DNA of 64,000 nt, from contig DYZK01000109.1 of the NCBI GenBank assembly GCA_020741275.1, positions 1 to 64,000 of the forward strand. The letters are read 5' to 3'. The position numbers were made by a program, and so were the translations under genes. Positions 1 through 13,644 of this stretch are shown here, piece after piece. Position 1 is the first letter of the stretch. Each line of letters starts with the position of its first letter. A model generated the notes under the pieces. That model searched no databases. It was not told the DNA's origin and was given only the letters and a program-made list of their open reading frames with translations. The stretch is from Corynebacterium urealyticum (GTDB lineage Bacteria > Actinomycetota > Actinomycetes > Mycobacteriales > Mycobacteriaceae).

Positions 1-833
1 TCGAGCTTGGCGGCGTAGTCCGGTACGTAGCGGAATTCCTCGCGCGGTGGGCGCTGGTAGTTGGACTCGGAGACCGGTCGCTCCGGGATCTCTGGCAGCT
101 CGCGCTCGATGCGGTGGTACGGGATGGAATCCAGGAGGTGGGCGATGACGTTCACGCGGGAGCGTTTCTTGTCCTCGCTCTCCACCGTGTACCAGGGGGC
201 AGATGGAATATCCGTGTGGACGAACATGGTGTCCTTGGCGCGGGAGTAGTCTTCCCAGCGAGTGATGGACTGCAGGTCCATCGGGGAAAGCTTCCAGCGA
301 CGCAGCGGATCCTCGAGGCGAGAGGTGAAGCGCGCGTACTGCTCCTCGTCAGAGACAGAGAACCAGTACTTACGCAGGATGATGCCGTCCTCGACGAGCA
401 GGCGCTCGAAGATCGGGGCCTGGTGCAGGAAGCGGCGGTACTCATCGGTGGTGCAGAAGCCCATGACGCGTTCCACACCAGCGCGGTTGTACCAAGAGCG
501 GTCGAAGATCACGATCTCACCGGCGGTGGGAAGCTTCTCGACGTAGCGCTGGAAGTACCACTGGCCCTTCTCGCGCTCGGTCGGCGCCGGCAATGCCTCG
601 ACGCGGCAGGAGCGCGGGTTGAGGTACTGGGTAATGCGCTTGATAGCCGACCCCTTACCAGCCGCGTCGCGCCCCTCCATGACGATGACGACGCGGGCTC
701 CGGTTTCGACGACCCACTGCTGCATCTCGACGAGCTCAGCCTGCAGGCGCTTGAGCTCCTTTTCATAAGCCTTCTTCTTCAGCTTCTTCGGGTGAGGATT
801 GTGCGGTCCCTGAAAGGCGATGGCATTATTCAT
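1..833 (-). CDS. ppk2: Polyphosphate kinase 2 (PPK2), 3' end outside window
   Basis: Transfers phosphate between inorganic polyphosphate and nucleotides in the cytosol. About 277 N-terminal residues are visible and the reading frame is open to the left edge, so the C-terminus is missing. A P-loop GRDAAGKG lies at residues 54-61 and the Walker B-like stretch FDRSWYNRAG starts near residue 110, both typical of the PPK2 family. The start is the ATG at 831-833; the preceding frame carries no recognisable extension. The gene is divergent from the TetR gene at 1165. Family assignment is firm. Whether it prefers ADP or GDP cannot be read from this fragment. Confidence 0.93.
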   Translation of the reverse strand, partial: MNNAIAFQGPHNPHPKKLKKKAYEKELKRLQAELVEMQQWVVETGARVVIVMEGRDAAGKGSAIKRITQYLNPRSCRVEALPAPTEREKGQWYFQRYVEKLPTAGEIVIFDRSWYNRAGVERVMGFCTTDEYRRFLHQAPIFERLLVEDGIILRKYWFSVSDEEQYARFTSRLEDPLRRWKLSPMDLQSITRWEDYSRAKDTMFVHTDIPSAPWYTVESEDKKRSRVNVIAHLLDSIPYHRIERELPEIPERPVSESNYQRPPREEFRYVPDYAAKL

Positions 834-1164
834 AGTTAATAGAATACTGGGAACAAGCTGGCAACACGCACTCACGGGCGCCGACGGCACGTGATTTTGA
901 ACACCCTTCAGAACCCCATCGGCCGCATTTCCTTGACGGCTGCACTCACCGCCCCATCACTCGCACCAAGGCCCCTGCGGCCCTACGAGCCACCCCGCCA
1001 CGGCGCAGCAGTCAATGAAAGTTTCCTTATTCCATAGGGTAGCTACATATTCGGGTATCATTGATGAACAGAATTTCCCGTAGTTTTGTACCGAATAGGG
1101 AGTAATCCTTATAGAGTTTGCCCCGCACGTAAGGGCAAGAAGCTAGTCATTTAGGTGGTTCGAG
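834..1164. other. Intergenic region between divergent ppk2 and tetR
   Basis: A 331-bp stretch without a supportable gene. It is AT-richer than its surroundings from about 1010 to 1130, as expected for promoters of two divergent genes. The only element I can point to is the promoter-like pair at 1086-1114 facing the TetR gene. No clear terminator hairpin or RNA gene was seen. Confidence 0.6.
1086..1114 (+). promoter_or_regulatory. Candidate promoter of the TetR gene
   Basis: TTGTAC at 1086-1091 and TTATAG at 1109-1114 are separated by exactly 17 bp, close to the sigma-70 type consensus. They lie about 50 bp upstream of the TTG start at 1165. This is inference from sequence only. Confidence 0.35.
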
Positions 1165-1851
1165 TTGAGCACAGCACAGAACGACTCACGCACTCCCCTC
1201 GGCGGAGGCTCGGAGGGCCAGCGGCCGTTGGTCGTCGATGGCGCTGCGAAGAAGCTACGCACCCTGCGGGACCGGAAGAAGGCCGATACCCGTGACGCCC
1301 TCGCCCGCGCGGCGGCCGAGCTCATGCTCGAAGAGGGCTCCGACGGCGCTAGCATCCGGGCGATCACCCGGCGCGCCCGGGTGTCCTCCCGCACCTTCCA
1401 CAACTACTTCCCCAACCGTGACGCGGCGTTCTTGTACTTCATCGAGACCTACGTGCACCAGATCGCCGGGTGGATCGATCGGACCGAGCCGGGACTGACC
1501 CCGGTGCAGCTGCTGCGCCGGATCACTCACGAGATTATGACCTCGGGCGAGAACCCGCTGCCCGCGATCAACCTCGCCTCCTCCCTTGGCGAGCACATGA
1601 CGGTGCAGATGGACCGGGAGGGCACCGGCGTGCTGCTCGAGCTTTTCGGCAGCCTGACCCACGCGGTGCACCGCTACTGCGATGGCGCGCTCAGCCTCGT
1701 CGAGATCCACCTACTCATCAACGCCGTGACCGCGATGGTCAATGCCGCCACCGAGATCGCCAACAACCCGGGCTACGCCGGCGAAGAGTCGCTCGAGGAC
1801 ATCCTCAACACCGGCTTCAACCGCCTCGAGCGCGGTTTCGGCGCTAGCTAA
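1165..1851 (+). CDS. TetR/AcrR family transcriptional regulator
   Basis: A 228-residue repressor-type protein. The N-terminal helix-turn-helix lies at about residues 30-80, with the TetR signature around ITRRARVSSRTFHNYFPNRD, followed by an all-helical ligand/dimer domain. The start is TTG at 1165, chosen because AGGTGG at 1153-1158 gives a correctly spaced ribosome-binding site. The protein carries a disordered, Gly/Arg-rich lead of about 25 residues before the HTH. It stands alone, divergent from ppk2 and convergent with the enoyl-CoA hydratase-fold gene next to it, so its target is not evident from context. Confidence 0.88.
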   Translation: MSTAQNDSRTPLGGGSEGQRPLVVDGAAKKLRTLRDRKKADTRDALARAAAELMLEEGSDGASIRAITRRARVSSRTFHNYFPNRDAAFLYFIETYVHQIAGWIDRTEPGLTPVQLLRRITHEIMTSGENPLPAINLASSLGEHMTVQMDREGTGVLLELFGSLTHAVHRYCDGALSLVEIHLLINAVTAMVNAATEIANNPGYAGEESLEDILNTGFNRLERGFGAS

Positions 1852-1857
1852 GCCGGG

Positions 1858-2943
1858 TTAGGACTCCAGCATCTCCCGCCACACGGCGGGGTCCACTTCG
1901 CCGGCATCCCCCGGCTCGAAGTGAGGCGACTGGTCCTTATCCACCAGCACCGCCCGGATGCCCTCCGGGAAGTTAGGGTCGCGCCGCAGAGCAGCCCCGA
2001 CCGCGAACTCGTTGCGCAACGCGGTGGCCAGGTCTGTGTGGCGGGCATGCCGCATGATTTCGGTGATCGCCACCAGGCTGGTCGGGTTCGCTTTATTCAC
2101 CGCTGCGCGCACGTCTTCGAGGAACTCCTCCCCCGCCTCATCTGGGGCGCTGGCCGAAGCAAGCGCCTTGTCGATCTCCAGCCAGGTCTCCCCGCCGAAG
2201 ATCTCGTTGACCAGCTGCGCATTCGCGAGGAGCGTAGAGGGCTTGCCCACCGCGTCATCGGCCAGGGCCGTAGCCGGTTCCTGAGCATCCTCCCGGAGCG
2301 CCCGATCCAGCCCCTTCGCCCCCACCGCATCGCCGAAGGCCTGCGGATCGGGCGCGAAGTGCGTGGCCAGCCCTGTGGCCAGCAGATCGGCGCTGTTCAT
2401 TCGCCAGCCGGTGGTGCCGAGGAACACGGCCAACGCCCCGGCCTCCGGGAGCTGCTCCGCGTACCCCTCCGGGGGCGTGAGGTTGTTCAGTCGGTGGGTC
2501 ATGCCGACGTCCGGAACGAAAGCGATCGCCGCCTCCGGCATCGCAGCCATCACCTTTGGTCCGACGACGCGATGGGAGCCGTGGGCGGAGATCCCGAAGC
2601 CGCCACCCATCACCACGCCCTGCCAGACGGCGACGATGGGCTTCGGATAGGTGGCCAGGCGGCGGTTCAGCCCGTACTCCTCCGTAAAGAACTCGTCACC
2701 GGATTGGTGGAATCCGGCGGCGTCCTCCTCGGCCACGGAACGGACATCGCCCCCAGCACAGAACGCCCGCTCGCTACTGGAACGGATGAGGACCTGCTCG
2801 ACGGCCGCGTCGTCCAACCAGGCATCCACGGCCTCACGGATCCCCGTGATCATCTCCGGATTGAGGGAGTTCAGCGCCTTCGGACGGTCGAGCTCGATGA
2901 GCCCCGTCCGTCCTTCAACCACTGTGGAAATAAACTGCGTCAC
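1858..2943 (-). CDS. Enoyl-CoA hydratase/isomerase family, 3-hydroxyisobutyryl-CoA hydrolase-like
   Basis: A crotonase-fold protein of 361 residues, the length of 3-hydroxyisobutyryl-CoA hydrolases (valine catabolism) rather than the roughly 260 residues of ordinary enoyl-CoA hydratases. The CoA/oxyanion-hole segments ERAFCAGGDVRS and GVVMGGGFGISAHG are present, as is the hydrolase-type MPEAAIAFVPDVGMTH stretch. I chose the GTG at 2943 because an AAGGGTGGG ribosome-binding site sits at a proper distance. An in-frame GTG at 2952 would overlap that site and add three residues. It is convergent with the TetR gene, 6 bp away. The exact substrate is inferred from family and length. Confidence 0.82.
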   Translation of the reverse strand: MTQFISTVVEGRTGLIELDRPKALNSLNPEMITGIREAVDAWLDDAAVEQVLIRSSSERAFCAGGDVRSVAEEDAAGFHQSGDEFFTEEYGLNRRLATYPKPIVAVWQGVVMGGGFGISAHGSHRVVGPKVMAAMPEAAIAFVPDVGMTHRLNNLTPPEGYAEQLPEAGALAVFLGTTGWRMNSADLLATGLATHFAPDPQAFGDAVGAKGLDRALREDAQEPATALADDAVGKPSTLLANAQLVNEIFGGETWLEIDKALASASAPDEAGEEFLEDVRAAVNKANPTSLVAITEIMRHARHTDLATALRNEFAVGAALRRDPNFPEGIRAVLVDKDQSPHFEPGDAGEVDPAVWREMLES

Positions 2944-3027
2944 GGTACCCACCCTTAATTGAACGTTTCTTCGCTAGATATAGCTGTGGCGACGGGCCGG
3001 GTTTCCCGGCGCGCCGCCACGATGGTT

Positions 3028-3351
3028 TTAGTCGACCTGGAACTCCGCCATGCGGTCCCACTCAGTCTTGCCCGGGATCAGCGTGTTGATGATCTGCGGG
3101 GTTTCCTTGAGGATCTTCGGGAACAGCTCCGTGGCCTTCTTGAAGTGCTCGGAGTTCACGTGCGCCTCCGCGGCATCGTCCTCGAAAGCCTCGATGAGGA
3201 TGTACTCGCTCGGATCATCTGTATTGCGGAACCAGTCGAACCAGAGGCAACCCGGCTCCTTACGGGTAGCCTCGGTGAACTCCGCAACGTGCTCGCGGAA
3301 GTTCTCGACGTACTCGTCTAGGGGCTTGTATCGAACGTTAATAAGAATCAT
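3028..3351 (-). CDS. Antibiotic biosynthesis monooxygenase (ABM) domain protein
   Basis: A 107-residue single-domain protein of the dimeric alpha/beta ferredoxin-like ABM fold. The pattern ILINVRYK at the N-terminus, EPGCLWFDWFRNTDDPSEYILIEAFED in the middle and the HVNSEHFKK helix match the YgiN/quinol-monooxygenase group. Such small proteins oxidise quinol-like or aromatic substrates without a bound cofactor, but many remain uncharacterised. The ATG at 3351 starts directly at the first strand of the fold. It lies between the crotonase-fold gene and the ABC-F gene, all on the minus strand. Confidence 0.8.
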   Translation of the reverse strand: MILINVRYKPLDEYVENFREHVAEFTEATRKEPGCLWFDWFRNTDDPSEYILIEAFEDDAAEAHVNSEHFKKATELFPKILKETPQIINTLIPGKTEWDRMAEFQVD

Positions 3352-3409
3352 GACCCCATGCTAGCTATGCGGCCGCGGGCCGCGCCAGGTTTTAGTTCTC
3401 TGCATCCGG

Positions 3410-5254
<1,845 letters not shown>

Positions 5255-5336
5255 GGTGGGTTTTCGCTCTCCTTTAATTTCTTCACATTCACGACGGAGT
5301 TGCCGCAGCGCTGTGTCTTATTGTGCTTCTTCCAGG

Positions 5337-6389
5337 CTAGCTGCGGACCACGCGCGCCCCCGGCGCGGGCGAACTAGTCACGACGGTGGCGCTGGCCTTA
5401 CCCGCCACGGATACGGCGGTAGCAACTTCCACGGCGCTGGCCTCGTCCTCGCACAGCATGGCGATGGATGGCCCGGAACCGGAGACGATGGCCGCAAGCG
5501 CGCCGGCTTCTTTCGCCACCGCCAGCGTTTGTCGCAGGCTGGGCAGCAGGCTGATCGCGGGGGCCTGCAGGTCATTGACCAGCAGCGGGGCGAGCTGATG
5601 CGGGTCGCCGGTTACCAGCGCGCGCATCAACTCCTCGGTGTCTTGGGCGCGGATATCTGGCCGGTTGCCGGTGCGGGCGGCCTCCCGCTGGCGGTCCAGT
5701 TGCGCGAAGACCTCCGGGGTGGACAGCCCGCGCTTGTCGGTGGCAATCGCCCAGTGGTACGGCCCCTGGGATATGATGCTGATCAGCTCGTCCCCGCGGG
5801 CGGTGCCGAGCGCGGTGCCGCCAAGCACGCAGAAGGGCACGTCCGCGCCGAGGGTGGCGGCGAGTTGCAGCAGCTCCCCCTGGTTGGGCGCCACGGCCTT
5901 GCGCGGGGTGGGATATGGCAGGGGCTGGCGACCGAAGTAGAACTCCACGGCGGCGACGAGGGCTGCGGCAGCATCCGCGGAGCCACCGGCCATCCCGCCG
6001 GCCACGGGCACGTTTTTATCGATGTGGATGCTCACCGACGGCGCGCGGGTTGCCGGGTCGGCCGCGGGGTCTTCCAATAGGCCTGCGCGCTCGCTCCACA
6101 GGTCACGGACGAGTTCGACGGCCCGCCAGGCGAGGTTGCTGGGGTCGTGCGGCACGAGGTGGGCATCCGGTCCAGAGACGGTGAGCTCAGGTTCTGCTCC
6201 GCGCGGAACCGCGGTCAGGGTCACGGTCTCCGTGAGACTCACGGACTGGAAGATGGTTTCCAGCTCGTGGTAGCCGTCCGCCCGGACGTCGCCGACTCCC
6301 AGGTGGAGGTTGATCTTGCCGTGTGCGGTGGCGGCCACGCTGATGCGCGGAGTGGCCCCGCGCTCGTCACCGGGGTGCTGCGTACTCAC
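5337..6389 (-). CDS. ispE: 4-diphosphocytidyl-2-C-methyl-D-erythritol kinase
   Basis: A GHMP-family kinase of 350 residues that phosphorylates CDP-ME in the non-mevalonate isoprenoid pathway. The N-terminal [12 protein letters not shown] and the ATP-binding glycine-rich motif [17 protein letters not shown] are intact. The C-terminal GSGPS motif ([10 protein letters not shown]) is also present. The start is a GTG at 6389 that overlaps the rsmA stop codon by GTGA, indicating translational coupling. The product is slightly longer than the usual 300 or so residues owing to an N-terminal lead and an insertion before the GHMP motif. Confidence 0.95.
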   Translation of the reverse strand: MSTQHPGDERGATPRISVAATAHGKINLHLGVGDVRADGYHELETIFQSVSLTETVTLTAVPRGAEPELTVSGPDAHLVPHDPSNLAWRAVELVRDLWSERAGLLEDPAADPATRAPSVSIHIDKNVPVAGGMAGGSADAAAALVAAVEFYFGRQPLPYPTPRKAVAPNQGELLQLAATLGADVPFCVLGGTALGTARGDELISIISQGPYHWAIATDKRGLSTPEVFAQLDRQREAARTGNRPDIRAQDTEELMRALVTGDPHQLAPLLVNDLQAPAISLLPSLRQTLAVAKEAGALAAIVSGSGPSIAMLCEDEASAVEVATAVSVAGKASATVVTSSPAPGARVVRS

Positions 6390-7357
6390 TTCTCCGTCTC
6401 CTTGCTCGCGAGGCTAGCCAGGGCAAGCTCCACGAATTCCTCGGCACCGAGTTTCTCCCCACGCTGCTTCGGGTCGATACCTGCCACGCGCAGGACGTCC
6501 TCGGCCTGCTGGCCGCCACCGAAGTGGCGGGAGAGGGCAGCACGCAGGGTCTTGCGACGCTGCAGAAAGGCTGCGTCGGCCAGGGCGAAGGTTTCCCGGC
6601 GCACGACCTCCTCCGCGAAGCCGGAGGAAGCGACCGCCTCGGCCCACGGGGCAGGCGGCTTGTCGCCCACGCCCCAGCGGTCGATGCGTACCAGACCGGA
6701 GTCCACCTTTGGCGCGGGCCAGAAGACGTTCTTGCCGATTGTCGCGGCGCGGAAGGTATCGCCGTAGTAGCGGGCCTTCACGCTGGGAACCCCATAGATC
6801 TTGCTGCCCGGCTTGGCCGCCAACCGGTCGGCAACCTCCAGCTGCACCATCACGAGCACCCGGCTGATCGTGGGGAACTGCTCCAGCAGGTGCAGCAACA
6901 CCGGGACGGAGACGTTATAGGGAAGGTTCGCAACCAGCGCGGTGGGTTCTGCCAGCCCCTGTTCTGCCCAGTCCGCAGCGGTGACCTGGAGGGCATCGCG
7001 GAGGATGAGGTGGAGTTTATCGGCGACGGGTGCGGCGTGCTCGGCGACGGTGCGCGGCAGACGTCCTGCCAGCAACGGGTCGATCTCGACCGCGGTAACC
7101 TCCCCCACCGCGCCGAGCAACTCTAGCGTCAGGGAGCCCAACCCGGGGCCAACCTCGATCACGTGATCCTGCGGGCCGACATCTGCGGCATGCAGGATCT
7201 TACGGACCGTGTTGGGGTCGTGCACGAAGTTCTGGCCGAGCTTCTTGGTGGGGTTGACCCCCAGCTCCTCGGCGAGCTGGCGGATCTCCACCGGCCCGAG
7301 CAGCGATACTCCCCCGTCTAACTCAGGGGAATCCTGGGCACGCACGTCATCATTCAC
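6386..7357 (-). CDS. rsmA: 16S rRNA (adenine1518-N6/adenine1519-N6)-dimethyltransferase
   Basis: KsgA/RsmA, 323 residues, dimethylates two adjacent adenines in the 3' hairpin of 16S rRNA during small-subunit maturation. Visible motifs are [14 protein letters not shown], the SAM-binding [10 protein letters not shown] and the catalytic [11 protein letters not shown]. The start used is GTG at 7357. The first 30 or so residues are poorly conserved, so a slightly later start is possible. The gene overlaps ispE and follows rpf2 by about 95 bp, an arrangement shared with C. glutamicum and M. tuberculosis. Confidence 0.95.
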   Translation of the reverse strand: MNDDVRAQDSPELDGGVSLLGPVEIRQLAEELGVNPTKKLGQNFVHDPNTVRKILHAADVGPQDHVIEVGPGLGSLTLELLGAVGEVTAVEIDPLLAGRLPRTVAEHAAPVADKLHLILRDALQVTAADWAEQGLAEPTALVANLPYNVSVPVLLHLLEQFPTISRVLVMVQLEVADRLAAKPGSKIYGVPSVKARYYGDTFRAATIGKNVFWPAPKVDSGLVRIDRWGVGDKPPAPWAEAVASSGFAEEVVRRETFALADAAFLQRRKTLRAALSRHFGGGQQAEDVLRVAGIDPKQRGEKLGAEEFVELALASLASKETEK

Positions 7358-7451
7358 GCCTTCGAATATAAACGACCGGCAGCGTAGCGGGCGAAAATGC
7401 TTCCCCCGCTACGACTGCCGGTGAGTTCTTGTGTTCCGCGACCGGTGGGCT

Positions 7452-8666
<1,215 letters not shown>

Positions 8667-8667
8667 T

Positions 8668-8686
8668 TATCACAATACGATAACGA
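8668..8686. promoter_or_regulatory. 8-3-8 direct repeat upstream of rpf2 (candidate MtrA site)
   Basis: TATCACAA-TAC-GATAACGA, two related octamers spaced by three bases. The same architecture occurs at 13782-13800 and 50628-50646. MtrA of C. glutamicum is reported to bind two 8-bp direct repeats with a 3-bp spacer and to control wall-hydrolase and osmolyte genes. Assignment to MtrA is inference. Confidence 0.5.
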
Positions 8687-8875
8687 TGAAATTAAATCCA
8701 GAAGAATCCCGAGACGTGGGCAAAATCACCCTCAGGTGGGGAACACGCACTGCAACAGCAATAACAGCTCGTCACATGTGCAACGGCAGCCCGCTTGCGC
8801 ACCAGGACGAAAGGCGCTGGATGCGCCTGCGATCCCCCCGGGTCGCACAGAAAGATAACGAGGGTTGCCTCGTCC

Positions 8876-9733
8876 TTAGCCCTCGAGCCCAAAGATGCGG
8901 TTGGCATTCGCCCATGCAAGTTCCGCGAACTCGGCCGGCGACTGGCCACGCGCCTCCGCGAGGACTCGGGCTGTATATCCCACAAACCCGGGCTCGTTGC
9001 GCGCCCCCCGGAAAGGCTCGGGGGTCATATAGGGAGCATCCGTTTCCACGAGGATCTGCTCGGCCGGGGCCAGGCGCGCTGCCTCTCGCAGTTCGTCATT
9101 GCGCTTGAAGGTCGCGTTGCCCGCGAAGGAGAGCACGTAGCCGCGGTCGATGGCCTCGCGTGCCACCTCCAGCGGGGAGGAAAAGCAGTGCAGGATGACG
9201 TCGGCGGGTTGCGGGGCATCCGCGAGAATGCGCATCAGGTCTTCGTCGGCTTCGCGGTTGTGGATCATCAACGGCTTGCCCGAGTTGACCGCGAGGTCGA
9301 TGTGCCAGCGCAGCGCGGCTTCCTGCACCTCGAGGGAAGGCGTGGACTCATCGTGCTTGATCCAGTACCCGTCCAGGCCGGTCTCCCCGATCGCCACACA
9401 ACGGTCGTTGGTGGCCATGTCGGTGAGCCGGGTCTTGGCTGCCTCATCCAGCTCGTCGGCGCGAGTGGGATGGATCGCACAGGCGGCCCAAACGTTGTCG
9501 AACTGCTGCGCAGCGTCCAGCGCCAGCTCGGTCTCGGCCAGCCCATCACCAACGGTGCAGATCCGCTCAACCCCGGCCTGCCCGGCGCGGGCGACGAGCT
9601 CTGCGGTGGCAGCACGGCGGTCCTGCCCTTCCTGCGCTCCCTTGGCGATGGTGGAGGCCAGGTGAGTGTGGGAATCGAAGAGAGCTCCGATGCTCTCCGG
9701 CAGGACAGGCGTGGGGCGTTTCTTCTTAGACAT
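8876..9733 (-). CDS. tatD: TatD family metal-dependent hydrolase/DNase
   Basis: A TIM-barrel amidohydrolase-superfamily protein of 285 residues. The metal-ligand motif FDSHTHL is near the N-terminus. GETGLDGY, a conserved MIHNREAD segment, VILHCFSS and ETDAPYMTP follow in the order expected for TatD nucleases. I place the start at the ATG at 9733 (MSKKKRPT); an in-frame GTG at 9742 adds three residues. It sits 21 bp downstream of metG in the same orientation, as in most actinobacteria. The 263-bp gap between its end and rpf2 holds the rpf2 promoter region. Confidence 0.93.
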   Translation of the reverse strand: MSKKKRPTPVLPESIGALFDSHTHLASTIAKGAQEGQDRRAATAELVARAGQAGVERICTVGDGLAETELALDAAQQFDNVWAACAIHPTRADELDEAAKTRLTDMATNDRCVAIGETGLDGYWIKHDESTPSLEVQEAALRWHIDLAVNSGKPLMIHNREADEDLMRILADAPQPADVILHCFSSPLEVAREAIDRGYVLSFAGNATFKRNDELREAARLAPAEQILVETDAPYMTPEPFRGARNEPGFVGYTARVLAEARGQSPAEFAELAWANANRIFGLEG

Positions 9734-9754
9734 GGTCCCCACGCTACCGGGTGG

Positions 9755-11590
9755 CTAGTCCTTGACGACCGGCGCCCACTCCGGGCCGGTCTCCGCCAGC
9801 TCCGGGTCCAGCTTCTGGAACAGCGGCTTCGGCTTGCTCAGCGCGGTGCCCGGGGCCAGCTCGGTGCGCTGCCAGATAGCCTTCTGCTCGGTGTAGTTAC
9901 CCATGATGACCGGGTAGCTACTCCCCTCCTCCGGCAGGCCAACTCCGACCGGGGTGTACGGGGACTCGTCCTTAACTTCGACGATCTCCGGCTGAGCCGC
10001 CCAGATGCCCTCGCCACCGAGGGTCTCGAAGACCTTCTGCGCGGAGAAGGGCAGGTACGGGGTCATCAGCGTGTTGACGTCCGAGACAACCTGCAGGGCG
10101 ACGTACAGGACGGTGGCCAGACGCTCGCGCTGGGTTTCGTCCTTCGCCAGCTTCCACGGCTCCTGGGCCGCGATGTACTGGTTGGCCCGCGCCGCGATGC
10201 GCATGGCCTCGGTCATGCCGGCCTTGAACTTGGAGAGCTGCAGTGCGTCGCCGACCACGGTGTAGGCCTGCTTCGCCTCGTCGAGCAGCGCCTGGTCTTC
10301 GGCTGTGAATTCGCCTGGCTGCGGGATCTCGCCGAAGTTCTTATGCGCCATGGAGACCGTGCGGTTGACGAGGTTGCCCCACTCGTTGGCTAGCTCGGAG
10401 TTAATGCGGCGGACGAACTCGTCCCAGGTGAAGTCCGTGTCCGTGTTCTCGGGGCCAGCGACGGCGATAAAGTAGCGCAGCGCGTCGGGACCGAATTCCT
10501 TGAGGAAGTCACGGACGTAGATCACAACCCCCTTGGAGGAGGAGAACTTGGAGCCGGACATGGTGAGGAACTCGGAGGAGACGACCTCGGTAGGCAGGTT
10601 CAGCTCGCCCAATTCACCCTGCTCACCGCCCTTGCTCCCCTTGCCGGCGTAGCCAAGCATTTCACCTGGCCAGATCTGGGAGTGGAAGGTGATGTTGTCC
10701 TTGCCCATGAAGTAGTAGGACACTGCCTCTGGGTCGTTCCACCACTTGCGCCAGGCCTCCGGGTCGCCGGTGCGCCAGGCCCACTCAATGGATGCGGAGA
10801 GGTAACCGACGACCGCATCGAACCAGACGTAGAGCTTCTTGGCGTTGTTGTCCTGCCAGCCTTCGATGGGGACGGGCACACCCCAGTCGATATCGCGGCT
10901 CATCGCGCGGGGACGGATGTCCTTCAGCAGGTTCAGGGAGAACTTCAGGACGTTCGGACGCCAGTCGTTGCGCCCCTTCAGCCACTCCTCCAGCGCCTCG
11001 GCCAGGGCGGGCAGGTCGAGCATGAAGTGCTCGGTGTCGACGAACTCTGGGGTCTCGGCATTGATCTTGGAGCGCGGGTCGATCAGGTCGGCTGGGTCCA
11101 GCTGGTTGCCGCAGTTATCGCACTGGTCGCCGCGGGCGTCGGTGGCGCCACACAGCGGGCAGGTGCCCTCGATGTAGCGGTCCGGCAGGGTGCGGCCGGT
11201 CGACGGGCTCACCGCACCACGGGTGGTCTGCTTCAGCATGTAGCCGTTCTCATTGAGCCCGCGGAACAGCTCCTGCACGATCGCGTAGTGGTTGCGGGTG
11301 GTGGTGCGGGTGAAAAGATCGTAGGACAGGCCCAGGCCCACGAGGTCCTCGACGATGATGCGGTTGTAGCGGTCGGCGAGCTCGCGGACCGTGGTGTTTT
11401 CCTTATCCGCCTGCACCAGCAGCGGGGTGCCGTGCTCGTCCGTGCCGGAGACCATCAGCACGTCGTTGCCGATCATTCGCTGATAACGGGCAAAAACGTC
11501 GGACGGGACGCCGAAGCCGGCGACGTGGCCGATGTGGCGGGGGCCGTTGGCATAGGGCCAGGCAACAGAGGTGAGTACGCGCTTTGACAT
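9755..11590 (-). CDS. metG: Methionyl-tRNA synthetase
   Basis: Class I aminoacyl-tRNA synthetase, 611 residues. The HIGH motif appears as [12 protein letters not shown] near residue 13 and the KMSKS loop as KFSSSKG. A zinc knuckle with CPLCG and CDNC is present in the connective-peptide region. There is no C-terminal tRNA-binding (EMAP-like) domain, consistent with the length. The ATG at 11590 starts directly before the Rossmann fold. It is essential for charging both methionyl tRNAs; the initiator tRNA gene lies elsewhere in this window (61199-61272). Confidence 0.97.
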   Translation of the reverse strand: MSKRVLTSVAWPYANGPRHIGHVAGFGVPSDVFARYQRMIGNDVLMVSGTDEHGTPLLVQADKENTTVRELADRYNRIIVEDLVGLGLSYDLFTRTTTRNHYAIVQELFRGLNENGYMLKQTTRGAVSPSTGRTLPDRYIEGTCPLCGATDARGDQCDNCGNQLDPADLIDPRSKINAETPEFVDTEHFMLDLPALAEALEEWLKGRNDWRPNVLKFSLNLLKDIRPRAMSRDIDWGVPVPIEGWQDNNAKKLYVWFDAVVGYLSASIEWAWRTGDPEAWRKWWNDPEAVSYYFMGKDNITFHSQIWPGEMLGYAGKGSKGGEQGELGELNLPTEVVSSEFLTMSGSKFSSSKGVVIYVRDFLKEFGPDALRYFIAVAGPENTDTDFTWDEFVRRINSELANEWGNLVNRTVSMAHKNFGEIPQPGEFTAEDQALLDEAKQAYTVVGDALQLSKFKAGMTEAMRIAARANQYIAAQEPWKLAKDETQRERLATVLYVALQVVSDVNTLMTPYLPFSAQKVFETLGGEGIWAAQPEIVEVKDESPYTPVGVGLPEEGSSYPVIMGNYTEQKAIWQRTELAPGTALSKPKPLFQKLDPELAETGPEWAPVVKD

Positions 11591-11628
11591 GCCTTAAACC
11601 CTATTAGATCCGTGCCTGCTGCGCGAAC

Positions 11629-11673
11629 AAAGCCCCACCTCCCGGGGCTAGTTCCGACCGGGTAGGTGGGGCT
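11629..11673 (-). terminator. Hairpin terminator of the BCCT transporter gene
   Basis: A perfect 10-bp stem: AGCCCCACCT at 11631-11640 pairs with AGGTGGGGCT at 11664-11673. On the minus strand it is followed by TTGTT. It lies just beyond the stop of the BCCT gene. Confidence 0.6.
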
Positions 11674-11700
11674 GGGTTCTACGAGGGACCGCAGGGGTGC

Positions 11701-13644
11701 TTAGCTGCGCCCGTCAGCGTCCTCGTCGTTGCGATTGTTGATGTAGTCGGCGACATCCTCGGCGTCGACGACCTCAACGACCTTCTCGCCGTCGTAGACG
11801 CTCATCGTCTCGAGACCGTCGAGGTCCTCGATGGAGTAGCTTTGCGCATCGGCGGAGCCCTCGACCGCGGCTTCGGCCTCTGCGGTGGCGGCAGCGTGGG
11901 TGGCCGAGGCTGCCGTCGTGGCGGCGCCCTCCTCGCGGCGGTTCTTCATACGGAGGGCGCGCTTCACGATCTCGCGATTTTCGCGTTCCCGGTATTCGCG
12001 GGCCACGCGCAGCACCATCCTCCGCTGGTTCTTCTGATCCAGGTAGAGCGGGTCGTCGCCCAGGGCCTTCACCACGGCGAACATCAGAGCGATGATGATG
12101 AGCACGAATGGCGAAGCCGCGATAATCGTGATGTTCTGCAGGTTATCCAGCGAGTCCGCATCACCCGTGGTCAGCATGATCACCGCGATGGCGCAGGTGA
12201 GAACACCCCACAGGACGGTGACGATCGGGGATGCGACGAGGCGGCCGCGCTGAGACATGCTGCCCATCACCGTGGAAGCGGAGTCCGCCGAGGTGATGAA
12301 GAAGGTGGCCAGCAGCAGCATCGCGATGATGGACACGCCCGCGCCGAATGGGTACTCGTGCAGCAGGTTGAACAGCATCTTGGTGGCGTCACCGTCGCCC
12401 CAGATGGACTTGCCGGTCTCCTCCAGGTGGATGGCGGTACCGCCGAAGATGGAGAACCACAGGATCGTCACGGAGGTTGGGACGAGCAGGATCACCATGA
12501 TGAACTCGCGAACCGTGCGGCCGCGGGAAATACGGGCCAGGAACATACCCACGAACGGGGACCAGGAGACCCACCATGCCCAGTAGAAGATGGTCCAGGC
12601 AGACAGCCAGTCACCGGCGTCCTCGGAGGACTGGGCGGTGCGGGAGGCCATGGCGAAGAAGTCCTGCAGGTAGTTACCCAGGGTCGTCGGGACCATGTTC
12701 ATGATGACGACGGTCGGGCCGACAACAAGGACGAACAGGGCGATGATCGCGGCCAGCACCATGTTCGTATTCGAGATCCACTGAATACCCTTGCCCACGC
12801 CGGATGCGGCGGAGAGCAGGAAGGCGATGCCGAGCACGATAATGATGCCGACGATCAGGGTGTTGCCGGGGTTATCGACCCAGTCGACGATCTCCATGCC
12901 CGAGGAAATCTGGCGGGCACCGATACCCAGGGAGGCAGCGGTACCGAAGACGGTGGCGAAGATGGCCAGGATGTCGATGAGCTTACCGAGCCAGCCCTCG
13001 GCGAGGCGGTGGCCGATCAGCGGGATGAACGCGGAGCTCAGCAGCTGCTTGCGCCCCAGGCGGAAGGTGCCGTAGGCGATGGCCAGGCCGACGATGGCGT
13101 ACAGCGACCACGGGTGGAGGCCCCAGTGGAAGAGCGTAGACGCGAAGGCCTCGCCCACGTTGCCCTCCGGGCGCCCCGGCACGCCGTCGCGGAAGAAGGT
13201 CAGCGGCTCAGTGGTTCCGTAGAACATCAGGCCGATGCCCATACCGGCGGCGAACATCATCGCGACCCAGGAGAATGTTGAGAACTCCGGCTGCTCACCG
13301 TCCTTGCCGAGCTTGATGTGGCCGAACTTCGAGAAAGCCACGAAAAGCACGAAGAAGACGAACACGGTCGAGGCGAGGACGAATAGCCAGCCCCAGTCGA
13401 CCACGACGTAGTCCAGCGCCTGGCTGGCGAAGTTGGCGAAGGACTCGGAGCCCACGAGTCCCCAGGCCACGACGGCGAGGACGAGCGCGGCAGCGGTGCC
13501 GGTGACGACCCAGTCGATGCCCGCGCGCTCGTCCTTGGCCGCGGCGCTATCCGCGGGCTCACTCAGCCGCGCGGCATCTTGGGCCTCGTCCGGCGAGATG
13601 CTTCCTTCCTTCAACTGATCAAGGGTGTTTTCAGATTTGCTCAT
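11701..13644 (-). CDS. BCCT family betaine/carnitine/choline/ectoine transporter
   Basis: A secondary carrier of 647 residues with about 12 membrane helices, importing quaternary-ammonium or ectoine-type osmolytes. Family landmarks include the glycine-rich [18 protein letters not shown] segment and the tryptophan-rich [22 protein letters not shown] signature of helix 8. The N-terminal (about 60 residues) and C-terminal (about 110 residues, acidic and Ala-rich) tails extend into the cytosol; such tails sense osmotic state in BetP. I chose ATG 13644, preceded by GTGGGAC. The longer frame from GTG 13716 has no matching ribosome site. Which corynebacterial paralogue (BetP, EctP, LcoP) it is cannot be decided here. 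Confidence 0.9.
   Translation of the reverse strand: MSKSENTLDQLKEGSISPDEAQDAARLSEPADSAAAKDERAGIDWVVTGTAAALVLAVVAWGLVGSESFANFASQALDYVVVDWGWLFVLASTVFVFFVLFVAFSKFGHIKLGKDGEQPEFSTFSWVAMMFAAGMGIGLMFYGTTEPLTFFRDGVPGRPEGNVGEAFASTLFHWGLHPWSLYAIVGLAIAYGTFRLGRKQLLSSAFIPLIGHRLAEGWLGKLIDILAIFATVFGTAASLGIGARQISSGMEIVDWVDNPGNTLIVGIIIVLGIAFLLSAASGVGKGIQWISNTNMVLAAIIALFVLVVGPTVVIMNMVPTTLGNYLQDFFAMASRTAQSSEDAGDWLSAWTIFYWAWWVSWSPFVGMFLARISRGRTVREFIMVILLVPTSVTILWFSIFGGTAIHLEETGKSIWGDGDATKMLFNLLHEYPFGAGVSIIAMLLLATFFITSADSASTVMGSMSQRGRLVASPIVTVLWGVLTCAIAVIMLTTGDADSLDNLQNITIIAASPFVLIIIALMFAVVKALGDDPLYLDQKNQRRMVLRVAREYRERENREIVKRALRMKNRREEGAATTAASATHAAATAEAEAAVEGSADAQSYSIEDLDGLETMSVYDGEKVVEVVDAEDVADYINNRNDEDADGRS

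Noticed and set aside
11842-13281. 479-codon plus-strand ORF opposite the BCCT gene
   Set aside because: Translation is dominated by Gly, Asp and His, as expected for the antisense of a hydrophobic GC-rich gene; no ribosome site and no domain.
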